Of a stretch of 64,000 nucleotides of DNA, positions 1 through 11,542 are shown in pieces. The DNA lies in contig CM051028.1 of NCBI GenBank assembly GCA_027627225.1, forward strand, positions 21,716,201-21,780,200, written 5' to 3'. Position 1 is the stretch's first letter, and each line of letters starts with the position of its first letter. Origin of the DNA: Congeria kusceri. Lineage: Eukaryota > Mollusca > Bivalvia > Myida > Dreissenidae. The position numbers and the translations under genes are program-made. The notes beneath the pieces were generated by a model. That model saw only the letters and a list, made by a program, of their open reading frames with translations, had not been told where the DNA came from and searched no databases.

Positions 1-105
1 TAACGCAAACGTACACGTCTAAAATAACGCGAACGTATACGTCTGAAATAAAGCAAGCGTACACGCCTGAAATAACGCAAGCGTACTCACGGCGGGAAAA
101 ATGCA
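1..105. repeat. 24-bp tandem repeat at left edge
   Basis: Units of 24 bp beginning taacgcaaacgtacacgtct at 1, 25 and 49, then a diverged fourth from 73 and a partial one near 101. The array probably continues left of the window. It has no coding potential and no recognised family. Confidence 0.75.
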
Positions 106-200
106 AACGTACACACTCGTAAACAAAACGCCTGCGCACAAATGCCAGAAGTAACGCACAAACGTGAAACCGACCTTGACCCAAGGCTTATCACCAGATT

Positions 201-240
201 GAGAGGCTTCAGTACTGGTTCTACCCAGAAAACAAGTCTG
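201..240 (+). repeat. Fragment of SINE central domain
   Basis: The stretch agtactggttctacccag near 212 is identical to the central domain of the full SINE at 47770-47965. Flanks do not match, so this is a short relic. Confidence 0.5.
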
Positions 241-1290
241 CGCATGCTATCATACTAACACGAACTTCTGTTAGTTATGGGAATTATGTTCCTTTAAATG
301 CTAGTTAGGTATACAATTTCCGTAAAAGTGTCACGCATTCGTAGCGCGCATGAATTTCGCATCACGCATTAAGATAATGTTGCAATTTCAAAATCACTTG
401 TGTATTTTCATGTGTCGTGACAAACAGTTACCAGCAAAGTGCATTGAACGGCGATTTCATCATCTACCACTCAGACACAAAGTAGTGATGTAGTGATATC
501 TTGTCCGGTCTTACCGAGCTCTTCACAATGATCTCCCCTGATAAACTATACTGATCACTGCCGTAACAAATATCACGTGATCATAGTAAACGTCACACGA
601 CTAACCGAATAACAGTTACTCAAAGTTATAAGCGTGCTGGTGTGTTTGTTCACAATAAAATTTCAGGCAATCGATACATATAGGTAAAAAAGTTTAAGCT
701 CAAATATATTTTTAATATAATATTTGTTATTTTTGTTAACATTCATTCTTTCGTATGTCTATTGATCGTGTACTTACGAAATTAATATTTTTTGAAACTA
801 TATCATTTAAGATTTTAACATCATTATTTGGTGCAGTAAAATGTGACTATTTTGGTCCGTGCAAAGAATCAGGGGAGACCACTGTAACAAGTTTCAGTTT
901 TGCTTCTTGCAGTAGTTACTTCCCCTGGTCACTGTAGATTTGAGATTGGACAAATAGTCGGAATTTTGCCGTGATCAATCCAATATTTGCTCATTATTTA
1001 ATTGTTGGATTGTTTGAAGGTTTTAATGCTTAACTCATGTTAACAGTGCCTCCTGTGTATCGTTGTATATCGTGACACAGAATTACTTGCTAGATGAATG
1101 TTCAGGAGCTTTTTCCACACACTGTGTGCGATCATTTGGAATTCGCTAGTATTTTTGTGTTCATTATAATATTATGTTCACATTCAATTAAGACGCCTAA
1201 AATTAACGGACAACATTGAGAGTAATATTTTTGCATGATCACGAATTTAAAGGAAGACGTCTTTCTAAAGAGACCAGATTGATAACATTG
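241..1290. other. No gene seen
   Basis: AT-rich DNA. The only open frame (755-937, 60 residues) has no recognisable domain. Nothing else supported. Confidence 0.5.
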
Positions 1291-1293
1291 TGA

Positions 1294-1482
1294 TTAATAT
1301 AATATAATATAATATAATATAATATAATATAATATAATATAATATAATGTAATGTAATGTAATGTAATGTAATGTAATGTAATGTAATGTAATGTAATGT
1401 AATATAATATAATATAATATAATATAATATAATATAATATAATATAATATAATATAATATAATATAATATAATATAATATAA
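1294..1482. repeat. Pentanucleotide microsatellite, three blocks
   Basis: About ten AATAT units (1296-1345), eleven AATGT units (1346-1400), then sixteen AATAT units (1401-1480). The middle block is a pure variant block, as if one point change was amplified by slippage. The Tyr/Ile-rich open frame on the minus strand is an artefact of the repeat. Confidence 0.97.
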
Positions 1483-2394
1483 AAATATTTTTAATAGTAC
1501 TGATGATCCGATAAATGTATAAGACCAAGGTAGAAACGTTGACTCAGGTTTTCTAATTAATCAAAGCACTGAAAGCACGATCACTATGGCTTATTAGTTG
1601 TCACGCTCAAATAAGCTTTTGGATACATTTCTGACAGCAGTCAAGTCGGCAGAATTTGATGTTCAAAAATTGTATTCATTATTGCAATTAATTTATGTTT
1701 TCTTGAAACTACTTCTCCGATATATATTGGGTTAAGTGTTACTAATTATTATTGTGATTTTGACCAATGTTTTAAAAACATTTTTTAGGGGAAAAAGTGT
1801 ATTGTTTAACTGTATCAGTCTACAATTTGATTTAAATCTGTCGTTTAGCCCTAACAGATTTTTGCGCTGACGAGTTTTTATGAGATTGTGATTAAAGTTT
1901 GCGTTAAAAAAGTACATTTGTTTTTGTAAACTTGCGAGTATTGTAGTACAATTACAAATGTTTCCAAACGTGTCGGTGCACTTGATAAATATTTAAACAG
2001 CAATCCATCGTCCTACTGTTAGCATTTAATACTTAATATCAATATTGAGGGACAAAACCCAAAATGTATTCATTTTCGTTAAAAAACGTACGCGTAAATA
2101 TTCATGATTTACATTCCACATCGTTTAATAATTGCAATTTTACGTTGTAATTGGAATATCCAAGGACTAACAAATACCGTACACATACAGTACACAACAT
2201 CTAGTTGCTAATATTCAATTTGACTGCACAGCCCAGTCAACGGTACACCAGCTTTGTACGCATGTGCTAATGAATGCTTGACTTTCCTAAAGTTACTCAT
2301 TTCGTCACAGCACAATATCTCGCCATATTTACAGAACATTACACTAACAATGATCTGGAAAGTCAGTTATATTCAGTACCAATAAAAACGCAGA

Positions 2395-2620
2395 ATAATA
2401 TTAATTAATTAGTTCAGTAATTAATAAATTGATTAATCAATTTGTTTATTCATTCATTCGTTCATTCTATTATTTTTATTAATTCATCCGTCCATCAGTT
2501 CGTTCATTTATTGATTAAATTTAGGTTGATTCAGTTATTAATGTATTGATTGATAAATCATTGGCTAATCAATTGATCCATTCATTGATTTGTTTCATAG
2601 TCAGATGGATATGTCCAGTA
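2395..2620. repeat. AT-rich cryptic tetranucleotide patch
   Basis: Imperfect runs of attaatta, attcattcattc and ttgattgatt. This looks like a decayed ATTC/ATTA microsatellite. Confidence 0.6.
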
Positions 2621-3349
2621 TTGTGTATACAAACAAATTCGTTACAAATGTATTCGTTAAATAAAGTTTTAAGCACAAAAAACATCATAAATATTTAAGA
2701 ACTTTTATGAACGTTTTGGAAAACGCCACAAACGCGTACTATATTGTTGTATTTCTTGGTAATAGAAGGACGTCTACAATTACAGAATGTTACTACTAGT
2801 ATTGTGTTCTTTTTAACATATTCTATCATATCTATATTTAAAAACAATTATAAGACGCGAAAATATTATGCCGATAATAGAAAATGGTTATATATGCCTG
2901 AGTACATACTAAAACTGAAATGTATAAGCGTTCTACCACTTTGCCAGTATTATTCCAAACTTTTTTGATCAATTAAACGGCCAGTTTTCGGTTACTTAAC
3001 ATTGAATAAAAAGTTTCGTCAGTTAAAACCTACGCCTTCAATAATGGCATTTATTTTCACCTGGGGTTAAAGCGACAGTTTCGCAGTTACGGGCTGTGAA
3101 AAATAATTTCCTGTTCTTCAATACATTATTGTCTATATTTCAATCTTTATAAAGCATTGCTTGTGCAAAGTTAAACTTTTGTCAAATATTTGTTATTTTT
3201 CGGGAAAGACATACCCTAGTAATATTTTACTTAACAAAATATAATCATATCAAAATACTTATGTTTTGCAAGCAGACTCCAGTCGTACGATTTCCGGTAG
3301 GATAGCTCCAGGCAGTCGGGCGAGAATTCAGATGGACAGATAGTGGATG

Positions 3350-3455
3350 AGCTAAAAAGTGAGTGTGAACTTTAGTCAGTGAGTAATTCAGTGAGTTTTC
3401 AGTGAGTCAGTCATTTAGTTAGCTAGTAAGTCAACAAGTGAGCCAGTAAAATGTC
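3350..3455. repeat. Cryptic simple repeat (AGTGAGTC-like)
   Basis: Repeated gtgagt, cagtgagt and cagtcagt words over about 100 bp, degenerate. Confidence 0.5.
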
Positions 3456-4230
3456 CCTTGGTCATTCCGTTTGTTTTTCAGTCATTTTTTATTCTTCTGA
3501 CTCATGTCGAGAAAAATGTGCAAAATGTCCAGGACTTAACCCCCGGCACGTCTTGCTTATGATAGATATATTCAATACGCACACTCAATAATATAGTGGT
3601 GTGGTATTTTTGTTGGTATTCAAGTATGTGATCTCCATGGCACCACGTACCTTTTCTTTTCTCATGAAAACAACACGTTTTGTGGGCATATTCCGACATT
3701 AGTTTTGTTCTATTCTAATCTACGTTATTACGTTAATGTATTTAATACTTGCAAACTTTATAAATATCTGCGTTATTATAAACACTTCATTGGCTTGCGT
3801 TTCCATAGTAATACACTTTCCCGCGCAATATGTTTTCATAACCTTAATCCATAGAATTCAGACTACACTATTTAATAATTCTATTATTATATACCCATGA
3901 TAGAACACCGTCCTAACCTTTGTTGTTACATGTAACACGCGGAGTTAACTCGTACAATAGTATGTGGTTATGCATTGCTCGAGTTACTTCTCTTGTCTTA
4001 TAGTACGAATACTTCTAATGGTGTTAGTCATTATAAACGAAGGGTTAAATGTTCGGTGCTTATGAAAGGCTTTGTTACTTAAAAAAAATCAACAACCTTA
4101 AAAGGGACTTTTTCAAAGATTGTTCTTATTTTTGAAAAATGCATAAAATGTTTTTGCTACAAAAATTACAGCATCTGGAATAATATAAAACACTAATTAT
4201 ATAAAGAAAACTGGTTAAATTAAAAAATTT

Positions 4231-4304
4231 GCCTTAGCCGGGACTCGAACCCGGGACCTTTGAGATAATAAATCTCATCTGCAAACCACTCGGCCATATA
4301 CATT
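4231..4304 (-). pseudogene. tRNA-like sequence (tRNA pseudogene or SINE head)
   Basis: On the minus strand an A-box-like tggccgagtggtt is followed by a perfect 5-bp anticodon-type stem (TGAGA/TCTCA) with a 7-nt loop, then a perfect T arm (CCGGG, loop TTCGAGT, CCCGG) that contains the B box. A TTTTTT run, a Pol III terminator, follows a few bases after the 3' end. The acceptor stem does not pair (3' side CTAAGGC, 5' side ATGTATA) and the D stem is weak. A functional tRNA is therefore unlikely. The loop would read anticodon TAT, but I would not assign an amino acid. Best read as a retro-pseudogene or the 5' end of a SINE. Confidence 0.6.
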
Positions 4305-4640
4305 TTGTTACGTATATGTAGCGATATGTCAGTGACACACGTGTTTCCAAATAACTGATGAAAAGCGTTAGAAACGCTTCATAATTGAATCCATTTCGAT
4401 TGATAATTATCCATAAACGAAACGATATTCCCAATATATTTCTTACTCATTAGTGTCGTTTCGCTTGTTGGTATATATATACTGTATAATGTCTTTAAGG
4501 AGTCCATGACACATTTTTTTTAAATTGTCAATTTGCCAATATGTGAACAGGTCCCTTTAAACATAGAACACCATTTATATACATTGTATATGCGTAACTT
4601 GAACCAAACCACCTCCACGTTTAATTTACTTCATGTTTTA

Positions 4641-5262
4641 GTACTGGTTCTACCCAAAGTTCTGAAAAAAGCCGGTGACGTTGAAGTTTATTAAATATTT
4701 CTGTACAGGTTCTACCCAGAGTCCGGACTAAAGTCTATATGACGTCGAAGCTGAACAAATGTTTAAGTACTGATTCAAACCAGAGAGCGGAATGAAGTCT
4801 ATGTGGCGTGGTTGTTTAGCAAATGTTTCAGTACTGGTTCTATCCAAAGTCCTGACAAAAAGTCTGTGACGTTGAAGTTTATTAAATATTTTGCATTGGT
4901 TCTACCCATAGTCCGGACTGAAGTCTACTTGACGTTGTCAAATGTTTTAGAACTGGTTCTACCCATAGTCCTGACTGAAGACTACGTCACTGTCGTTTAT
5001 CAAATGCTCAGTACTGGTTCAACCCATAGTCCGGACTATATTATACGTGACGTTCTTGTTTGTCAAATGTTTCAGTACAGTTCTATCCAGAGTCCGGAAT
5101 GAAGTCTATGTTACGTTGCAGTTTATCAAATGTTTCAGCTATAGTTCTACCCAGAGACCGGAATACAGTCTATGTGACGTTCAAGTTTATCAAATGTTTA
5201 AGTACTGGTTTAACCCAAATTCCGGACTAAAGTCTATTGGACTTAGAAGTTAATCAAATCAG
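4641..5262 (+). repeat. 64-bp satellite resembling a SINE core domain
   Basis: Ten units start at 4641, 4703, 4767, 4831, 4893, 4950, 5011, 5075, 5138 and 5202, so spacing is 57-64 bp. Each begins gtactggttctaccca, followed by a gtccggactgaagtctat-like part, tgacgtt and tttatcaaatgttt. The first part matches the central domain of the SINE at 47770-47965 (gtactggttctacccag, then cggact). Open frames across the array are repeat artefacts. Confidence 0.9.
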
Positions 5263-5378
5263 AAAGACATATGAGTCTTAACTCTGTCTTAACATGTTCT
5301 TAAAGAATTCACTAAATGCAAGTTTGAATAATTCCGCATAACTGTATATGAGTGAATAATTACCAACATCACATAGTA

Positions 5379-7722
5379 TGCTAGGTTCCCACTGCCGATC
5401 ACATCAACTCCATGTACCCCGATCACATAAATCCGCCGACTTATACGAACAACTTCTGAATGTTAAACAGGAAGAGCCCTAATGGATACTTTCACTTTTT
5501 AACAGATGATGCAGATTAGTTTGGGATGCTTCTTTACCGAATATCACCTTTACTTAGAAGCAAGATTCAAACCTTAGGTAACTGCTGTTAAAGAGCGAGA
5601 AATAGCATGTGTTATTTTATTAAGGAGTAGCTCTAAATCTTGGATTCATGCTGGATGTCACTCTTCGTCATCTTGCAACTGGTACGTTGTACACAGAGTT
5701 TATATACCTCTTTCGAATCGGTAAGAATACAAGTTCGTTCCATATGTTTTAGGGGCAATAATACAGGATTACTCTGAACATATTCTACTACTGTCACTAC
5801 TGAGCAGTGACTATACATTGCCAAACACTTCAACACCTTTGAATTTAAATCTCTGCTTGGAGAAAACACCATCGGTCTGCCAGACGCCGACAAACTGGTA
5901 GGTGATGACCAGAATGCGCCATAATTCTTCATTGGAAACGATGCGTTTCCAGTAAAAACTTGAATGATGAAGTCGTATTCAAGGCAAAATCTGACATTTG
6001 AAAAGCGTATATTCAAATATAGGTAAGCAATTGAAATAAATAAATTAAACTATCACATTGAGGATGTAATTAATGTAAATTAATGACTTAATTTTAGGCA
6101 ATTTTCTACCTTTCATGAAAAAAATATAATTCAGGTTGACTGACAAAAATTAACGTTAACACGTGTAAAAAATAATTAGATGCTTTACTTAATCCATGTG
6201 TGTTAACGTAATTGCACGTGTAAATTGTTTATCATGCAGATTGTTCTTTGTGAGAAGAGTGGGGGAAAACTCATTTGGAATTCTTGCACTGCGTACCCAA
6301 TGCTTGCTTGGCTGCTTTACCCAAACTCCAAAGACATTCGATTGAATCATCCTGGCACGTGTTACCTTGCACAACCTTCAAAGGATCCGATATCCTGCTA
6401 TTACACGCCGGATCGTTGACCAGGAGGATGAGGACAATCAACTTCAACCCGATGAAAGGCGTCAGAGTAACCATCTTTCGGACGACCAGCACGTCCTTGG
6501 AAACAAGGTGATGACTAACGCTAGGTTTCGTCAGAGGAACAATATCAAGCACTCACTCAACCTTGCTTGAAGCATATTCAGTAGACCGGCAAGCGAATAC
6601 GATTTAACATACACATTACTCAATAACAATGAACGAGGAAAGCACTTTTTGTGACATATATACTGCATCTCTGAAAGTTATACCTGATGTTGCAAACATT
6701 AAGTAAAACGTGGTTGCAGTAGTACTTACTGTTTTCATAAGTGCATTATATATTTGTGGATTTTCGAAATATAGATTTTAATTTCTTTCTTTCTTTCAAT
6801 CGTTGTGAAAACATTCCTGAATAAAATATATCAGTGTTATGCAAATTAATAATTTTGTAGTTAACATATCTGGGATGCATTATTTGTACAACTTATCATT
6901 TAATAATCATTTTGATCACGAACATTCTGTATCTACATAAATTGACACTAATAAAGCTGATCTTCAAATTAAACAGTATTTAATGAAATCCAAAACAAAC
7001 ACAAAACAATTGAGGAAACAACGACTTTTCAGAAACAAAACGAACTCCGATGTGCATTTTTCTGATCAATGTTTTGCAGTATGATTTAATTAGGTAATAA
7101 CATGAAAAGTACTTCATTCGAAACGAAGTTCAAAAATAAAAACAAAAACACACTTGAAAAAAACACACACAAATTGACGTTTCACTCAAACCATTACTTA
7201 ACTCGTTTAGCTTTTCCACGCGTTGCATTTTTGAGATGATGATGTCTATAATGTAAGTGCTAAAATATAACGAAAGGAAAGAGCGCGCGTTTTATGCCGT
7301 TGAATTTATGAAATCGTGTAAGGTCAATAAAAAGTCGAGTAGCGACCGAGAGGTGATCCAGTGTGGTCGGATATCGGTCGAATAGAGCTGGCCAGCAGAT
7401 CGAAGATGGATCGGGTCGATTGGGAAACTGTCGAATGTTGATCGAGAATAGGTCGACATGATCGGTATAACTTATGATTCCCGACCAAGCTAGATTCCTA
7501 CACGGTCTTTACTTGACCGACATCCGATCGATTCCCGATCGTTTCTCGAGCGTCAATATTCTCGATCTCCACTCGAATATTTTGGACGGTTTAAAATTAT
7601 CGGGTTGGAACACCGACCAATGACAACATAATTAGATCTAGGTAGAGCTGCAATGTCGACCGAACAAGATCAGACCCCGCTTCCGTCATCGGGTTGATCT
7701 GATCGGAAGTGGGAACCTAGCA
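5379..7722 (+). mobile_element. Fossil PIF/Harbinger DNA transposon
   Basis: The left end (5379) reads tgctaggttcccact, ccgatca, atcaac. The right end (to 7722) carries the same words inverted. Between them lies a broken PIF/Harbinger transposase on the plus strand (5520-6570). Flanking trinucleotides are GTA and TTA, so a diverged 3-bp TTA target duplication is possible but not proven. About 7320-7700 is rich in gatcgg and tcgac words, probably a subterminal region. Confidence 0.6.
5520..6570 (+). pseudogene. PIF/Harbinger (HARBI1-like) transposase, decayed
   Basis: Three conserved stretches read on the plus strand. (1) Near 5640-5730: LDVTLRHLATGTLYTEF and then YLFRIGK, typical of the helical region before the catalytic core. 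(2) 5840-6010: GLPDADKLVGDDQNAP, stop, FFIGNDAFPVKT, stop, MMKSYSRQNLTFEKRIFKYR. (3) 6240-6570: RRVGENSFGIL, which holds the catalytic Glu, a stop at 6343-6345, then VTLHNLQRIRYPA and DQEDEDNQ. A clear intron joins parts 2 and 3: donor gtaagc at 6011 and acceptor atgcag ending 6239 restore the frame through KYR. The segment with the first two catalytic Asp residues is missing. The protein cannot be made. Role by family: DDE cut-and-paste nuclease. Confidence 0.8.
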
Positions 7723-7740
7723 TTAGAAATAATAATACTG

Positions 7741-8827
7741 AGGCCGTTTAATCAACGCGTCGTAAGGCGGTCGTAAGTGAGACTCGGTCCTACGTCAATC
7801 GTACGTCCGGGGACCCTCTATCAACACAATCGAAGCAACGACGTCGTCAGATTTTCAGTAAAATTTACGACTCAGTCTTGTAGAAGGCAGTCTTAGCGGT
7901 CGTAAATATTTCGTGTTCATATTAAATGACAGGCATAGCATTAATCTAATATGCATCAATCGATAAATAATGCATATTCAATTTTAGAACATAATACATA
8001 ATTATAAATAATCAAATATTACCTGTGCCATAAGGAAACAGTGTTTATTTCGGCTGAGTAACTCAGCAAGCACTGACCATTTATAAATAATGAGGGTGCA
8101 TTGCTACACAAAAATAGATTCTTCTGCCACTTTAAAGTTTGATATTGCTGCTTGTCTCGGAATCGGATTCGAAACTCGTCTAAGACTACCTCGACAGTTT
8201 TAAATCCATATTTATCCATCGTTCCTAACACAACACAACGGAGAGGAGTCGAACATTATAATCTTCATATTTTGTAACGATGGGTGTAGTTTGACATGTT
8301 TTGAGACATTTTAACGAAATTTAATCCTTTTTTCCTTAAAATAACTGTCAAAATATGACGTCATCAAAAATGTTCTCACGATGAAATTGAACATGCAGTG
8401 CTATTTATAACTCCGTGTGACGAGATATTCAGAAGTTTCGATTAGGATTGGCCTTAATACCATCGGCATTTATTCCAGATGCATTTTGCAGCATTCATGA
8501 CAAACAGGGGTTTAACTCCTGGCATATGCTTACTTTATGGGAATCAACCACATATCTATGCAATGTATTATGAATCGATCTGTAAAGAATCGCCTGGTTC
8601 ATTAACAACAAGCAGCACAAAATATTCTATATTTTCTATTAACGCATTTTTCTGTGTCCCGACCAGTGCTAAATATAGTAATGTTGTTGCGATGTTCGAA
8701 AAAACGCTATAAGTGCCTATGTAATTCATTGTATTTTTAAGCACTTATTCATGTCACAAGTTCGGTCGTAAATCCCGGACTTAAGAAACGACCAGCTTAA
8801 GATACGATCTGTTGATAAAACGACTTC
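7741..8827. mobile_element. Probable DNA transposon with diverged inverted ends
   Basis: Left end gaggccgtttaatcaac followed by tcgtaag; right end, inverted, gaagtcgttttatcaac followed by tcgtatcttaag. Inside the ends, further inverted words ggtcgt and tccgg appear near 7800 and 8785. An open frame at 8231-8019 (minus, 70 residues) has no recognised domain. No clean target duplication is visible, so superfamily is unassigned. Confidence 0.45.
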
Positions 8828-8889
8828 CTTGTTTTTTCTTTAGTAAGTTGAATATATGTTAAGCTTTAAGTTGCAAAATTGACGAGAAG

Positions 8890-9130
8890 TCTTAATAGTC
8901 CATAATCATCACCATCATCATCATCCGCTTCGTCGTCGCCAGAATCATCAGTATCTTCGTCACAAAAAATAACAACTTCAATACCAACTCATTTGAAATA
9001 TCATCATCATCATCATCGTAATCAATATTACCTTCATAATCAGTATAATCATCATCATCATCACCTTCATCATTGTATTAATAATAATAATAATAATCAT
9101 CATCATTTGTATCACCATCATCATTCTCAC
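8890..9130. repeat. Degenerate (ATC)n / (AAT)n microsatellite
   Basis: Runs of atcatcatc, catcatcat and ataataata interrupted by unique bases. The His-rich and Asn-rich frame 8993-9208 is a translation of this repeat. Confidence 0.9.
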
Positions 9131-9434
9131 TTCAGACACAATCACACAATCAATGACAACACAGTTGTAACCATTATGTATTTCATCATGTTATTATATT
9201 TACCATAACAAACAACGATAATAAGCAGTTAAAAAACATTAGGAGACGACTAACTCAAACACTACCGGCACTCATAACTGTTTATGAATCAAAATAAACT
9301 AGTGGTACATATTTTTTACAATAAAGATTTAAACAGATTATTTTGCATTTTATTAGAAACTATTCCGGAAATGAATAGAGTAAACATGTTGAGATGAATC
9401 TCATGTCTCATGTCTTACAGATGAATGCACTAAT

Positions 9435-10647
9435 TCATGAGGTTGTAGCTCGATCTTTACTACAGTCAATCAGATGTCGCACTGAAATATGATTATGGTC
9501 GTTTCCGAATGTTTGAAGTAGCTGAGCTTCAAACATATCATCATCATGATCATAATCAGCAACAACAATGTCACGCACAGACCTGGAAGAAGCAGTGTAT
9601 TCATTAAGTTCATTTGTAATTTCATATATCCGAAATCTTTTGACTACAACATGCTCCAGTGAATCCAGCTCCTGTTGGATGGAAATGTATTCCTCTGTTG
9701 CGAATTTGTATATCCCGAATAGCAGTTTACATTCAACTGATTGAGTACATGCTGACAGTTTGTTCACCAGGTCGCGTAGTTGGCCTGGAAACAATTCAAG
9801 ACAGGAAAAATTCAAATGCTTCAATGACTGAGGCAGATGTAGGTTGATATATGGATTCAAATACAATGTAAGCGTTTCCAGCAGTGTGAGCGATGATAGT
9901 GACTGCGACAACGACGATGCATAATCCACTCTCAAACTAGAAAACACACCCCTCAGACTCAGACTCTTGATCTGCAGACCGTGCAGAGCCTCCCACATAC
10001 CGGGACTATCACAATCCACTGTAATACTAGCGTTTCCAGCTGTGTGAGCGATGATAGTGACTGCGACAACGAAGATATCCAATCCACTCTAAAACCTCCC
10101 CACATAGCCGTCAGACTCAGACTCTTGATCTTCAGACGGTGCAGAGCCTCCCACATACCGGGGCTGTCAAAGTCCACTTCAATACTAAGCGTTTCCAGCT
10201 GTGTGAGCGATGATAGTGACTGCGACAACGACGATACACGATCCACTCTAAAACCTCCACACATAGCCGTCAGACTCAGACTCTTGGACTTCAGACCGTG
10301 CAGAGCCTCCCATAGACGGGGACTGCCATTATAAACAATTTCGAATGTATTGTTAAAACACATGGTAACAATGTTCGTCCTAATACTTGTATCTGATATG
10401 CAAGCTAAGTCCTCTACACACAATGGCATGGCACAGTTGTTGAATGTACACTCCACCCTATGACCGAATGTCAGCACTGTGTTAAACAGGCTGCGTAGGG
10501 AAGTACAGGAACACATGACACCGCTTAAGCGTATGTATTCTATAGAGGGCAGTACTGCAGCAGTGTATGCATACTGTGCTGGATCTGCACTGTTATGTAG
10601 AATCCAGACCAAAGAATCCGATGTGTCCGAAATGTCATTATCTCTAA
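9435..10647 (-). pseudogene. LRR-like repeat protein, terminal exon, frameshifted
   Basis: A likely splice acceptor (aacatttacag) ends at 10648 and the frame is open from there to 10030. It starts DNDISDTSDSLVWILHNSAD. Two and a half copies of a 53-residue module follow: WEALHGLKSKSLSL, GGFRV, SSLSQSLSSLTQLETLSI. DNA spacing of the module is 159 bp between 10298 and 10139 but 158 bp between 10139 and 9981. A 1-bp loss near 10029 (actagcg against actaagcg) shifts the frame. The second frame continues the family to a stop at 9435: LPQSLKHLNFSCLELFPGQL, then QQELDSLEHVVVKRFRI. The leucine periodicity suggests an LRR-like solenoid. I recall similar repeats in large dreissenid families but cannot name a function. 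Either a recent pseudogene or an assembly error; upstream exons were not found. Confidence 0.7.
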
Positions 10648-10934
10648 CTGTAAATGTTTCAATTTATTACGGTTACAAACATATTAAATAAGGTAACATA
10701 TACATAATTATGTTGATATAAATTTAGCTGTTAACATGTTCTCACATAAATAACATGTCAAGTCAGCAACATACTAGTATTACTTTATGTTTCACATCAT
10801 TGGAACACTGATTTGAATTATACATCGTAATATATGGTTAAAAACATATACAGTCTTTTCACCAGTTGATGTTTAGAAAACTATAACGGCCGGGCTTTTA
10901 GGACTGTTATTGTATTCATGCCGAACCAGATATA

Positions 10935-11540
10935 CCGTAATTCCCCTAAGAATTGGGACACCGTAAATATTTGAAAAATTATTATTTATCGCGCCCCTTA
11001 ATATTGGGATACATTTAAAGTTGAATTATTTTGTGTCCCTAATTATTGGGACATCAAAATAACACCTTATGTTTTTTACTGTATAAACATTACATACCCT
11101 GCAACTACGCTGGTTACATAGCGACTTGTGCCACGGTATATTGCGCTAGCTTATCTAAACACCATAATGTTCACCATCAGGGATATGTTTAGCTATGGTG
11201 CAAGCTGTGTACTCTATTGGAGCATGGTTTTCTCAATTAAGCCTCTTAATTAATTTCGAATAAGTATCCAGCAAGAAATATTTGATCTAATAAACGTCAG
11301 TTTATAAAAACAAATATAATTATTTACAATTAAATATTTAAAATATTCAAGATAGCGATTATTAATCATAACAAATAACAGTAATTAACTGGTTCGAGAC
11401 ATAGATATATGCAGAATAGATTGTATAATATATGGCCCTAAATGTTGGGACACAATTTCGAGAAATATGTTTAATGTCCTTTAATATTGGGACAATAAAA
11501 GGAATATTTTGTAGTGTCCCAATACTTAGGGTAATTACGG
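10935..11540. mobile_element. 606-bp MITE with TA target duplication
   Basis: Terminal inverted repeats of about 27 bp (left starts ccgtaattcccctaag; the right inverted starts ccgtaattaccctaag) with two mismatches. TA dinucleotides flank both ends (10933-10934 and 11541-11542). The word ttgggacac, or close variants, recurs inward from both ends (about 10953, 11000, 11050, 11450, 11490), always facing the same way relative to its end. No coding frame. TA duplication suggests a Tc1/mariner-type non-autonomous element. Confidence 0.85.
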
Positions 11541-11542
11541 TA

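Larger units (their letters stand above)
1500..4230. other. No gene seen; two low-complexity patches
   Basis: AT-rich intergenic DNA. Contains the patches at 2395-2620 and 3350-3455 listed separately. Open frames here are short and without family features. Confidence 0.5.

Noticed and set aside
1265..1528. Tyr/Ile repeat protein on the minus strand
   Set aside because: Translation of the AATAT/AATGT microsatellite.
4231..4304. Functional tRNA gene
   Set aside because: Acceptor stem does not pair and the D stem is weak.
4803..5253. Two repetitive frames (99 and 68 residues)
   Set aside because: Run through the 64-bp satellite; unit length is not a multiple of three and there is no family.
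5633..6016. 127-residue frame on the minus strand
   Set aside because: Antisense shadow of the Harbinger transposase, whose plus-strand translation shows clear family motifs.
6271..6552. 93-residue minus-strand frame
   Set aside because: Antisense of the same transposase C terminus.
8993..9208. His/Asn-rich protein
   Set aside because: Direct translation of the ATC/AAT microsatellite.
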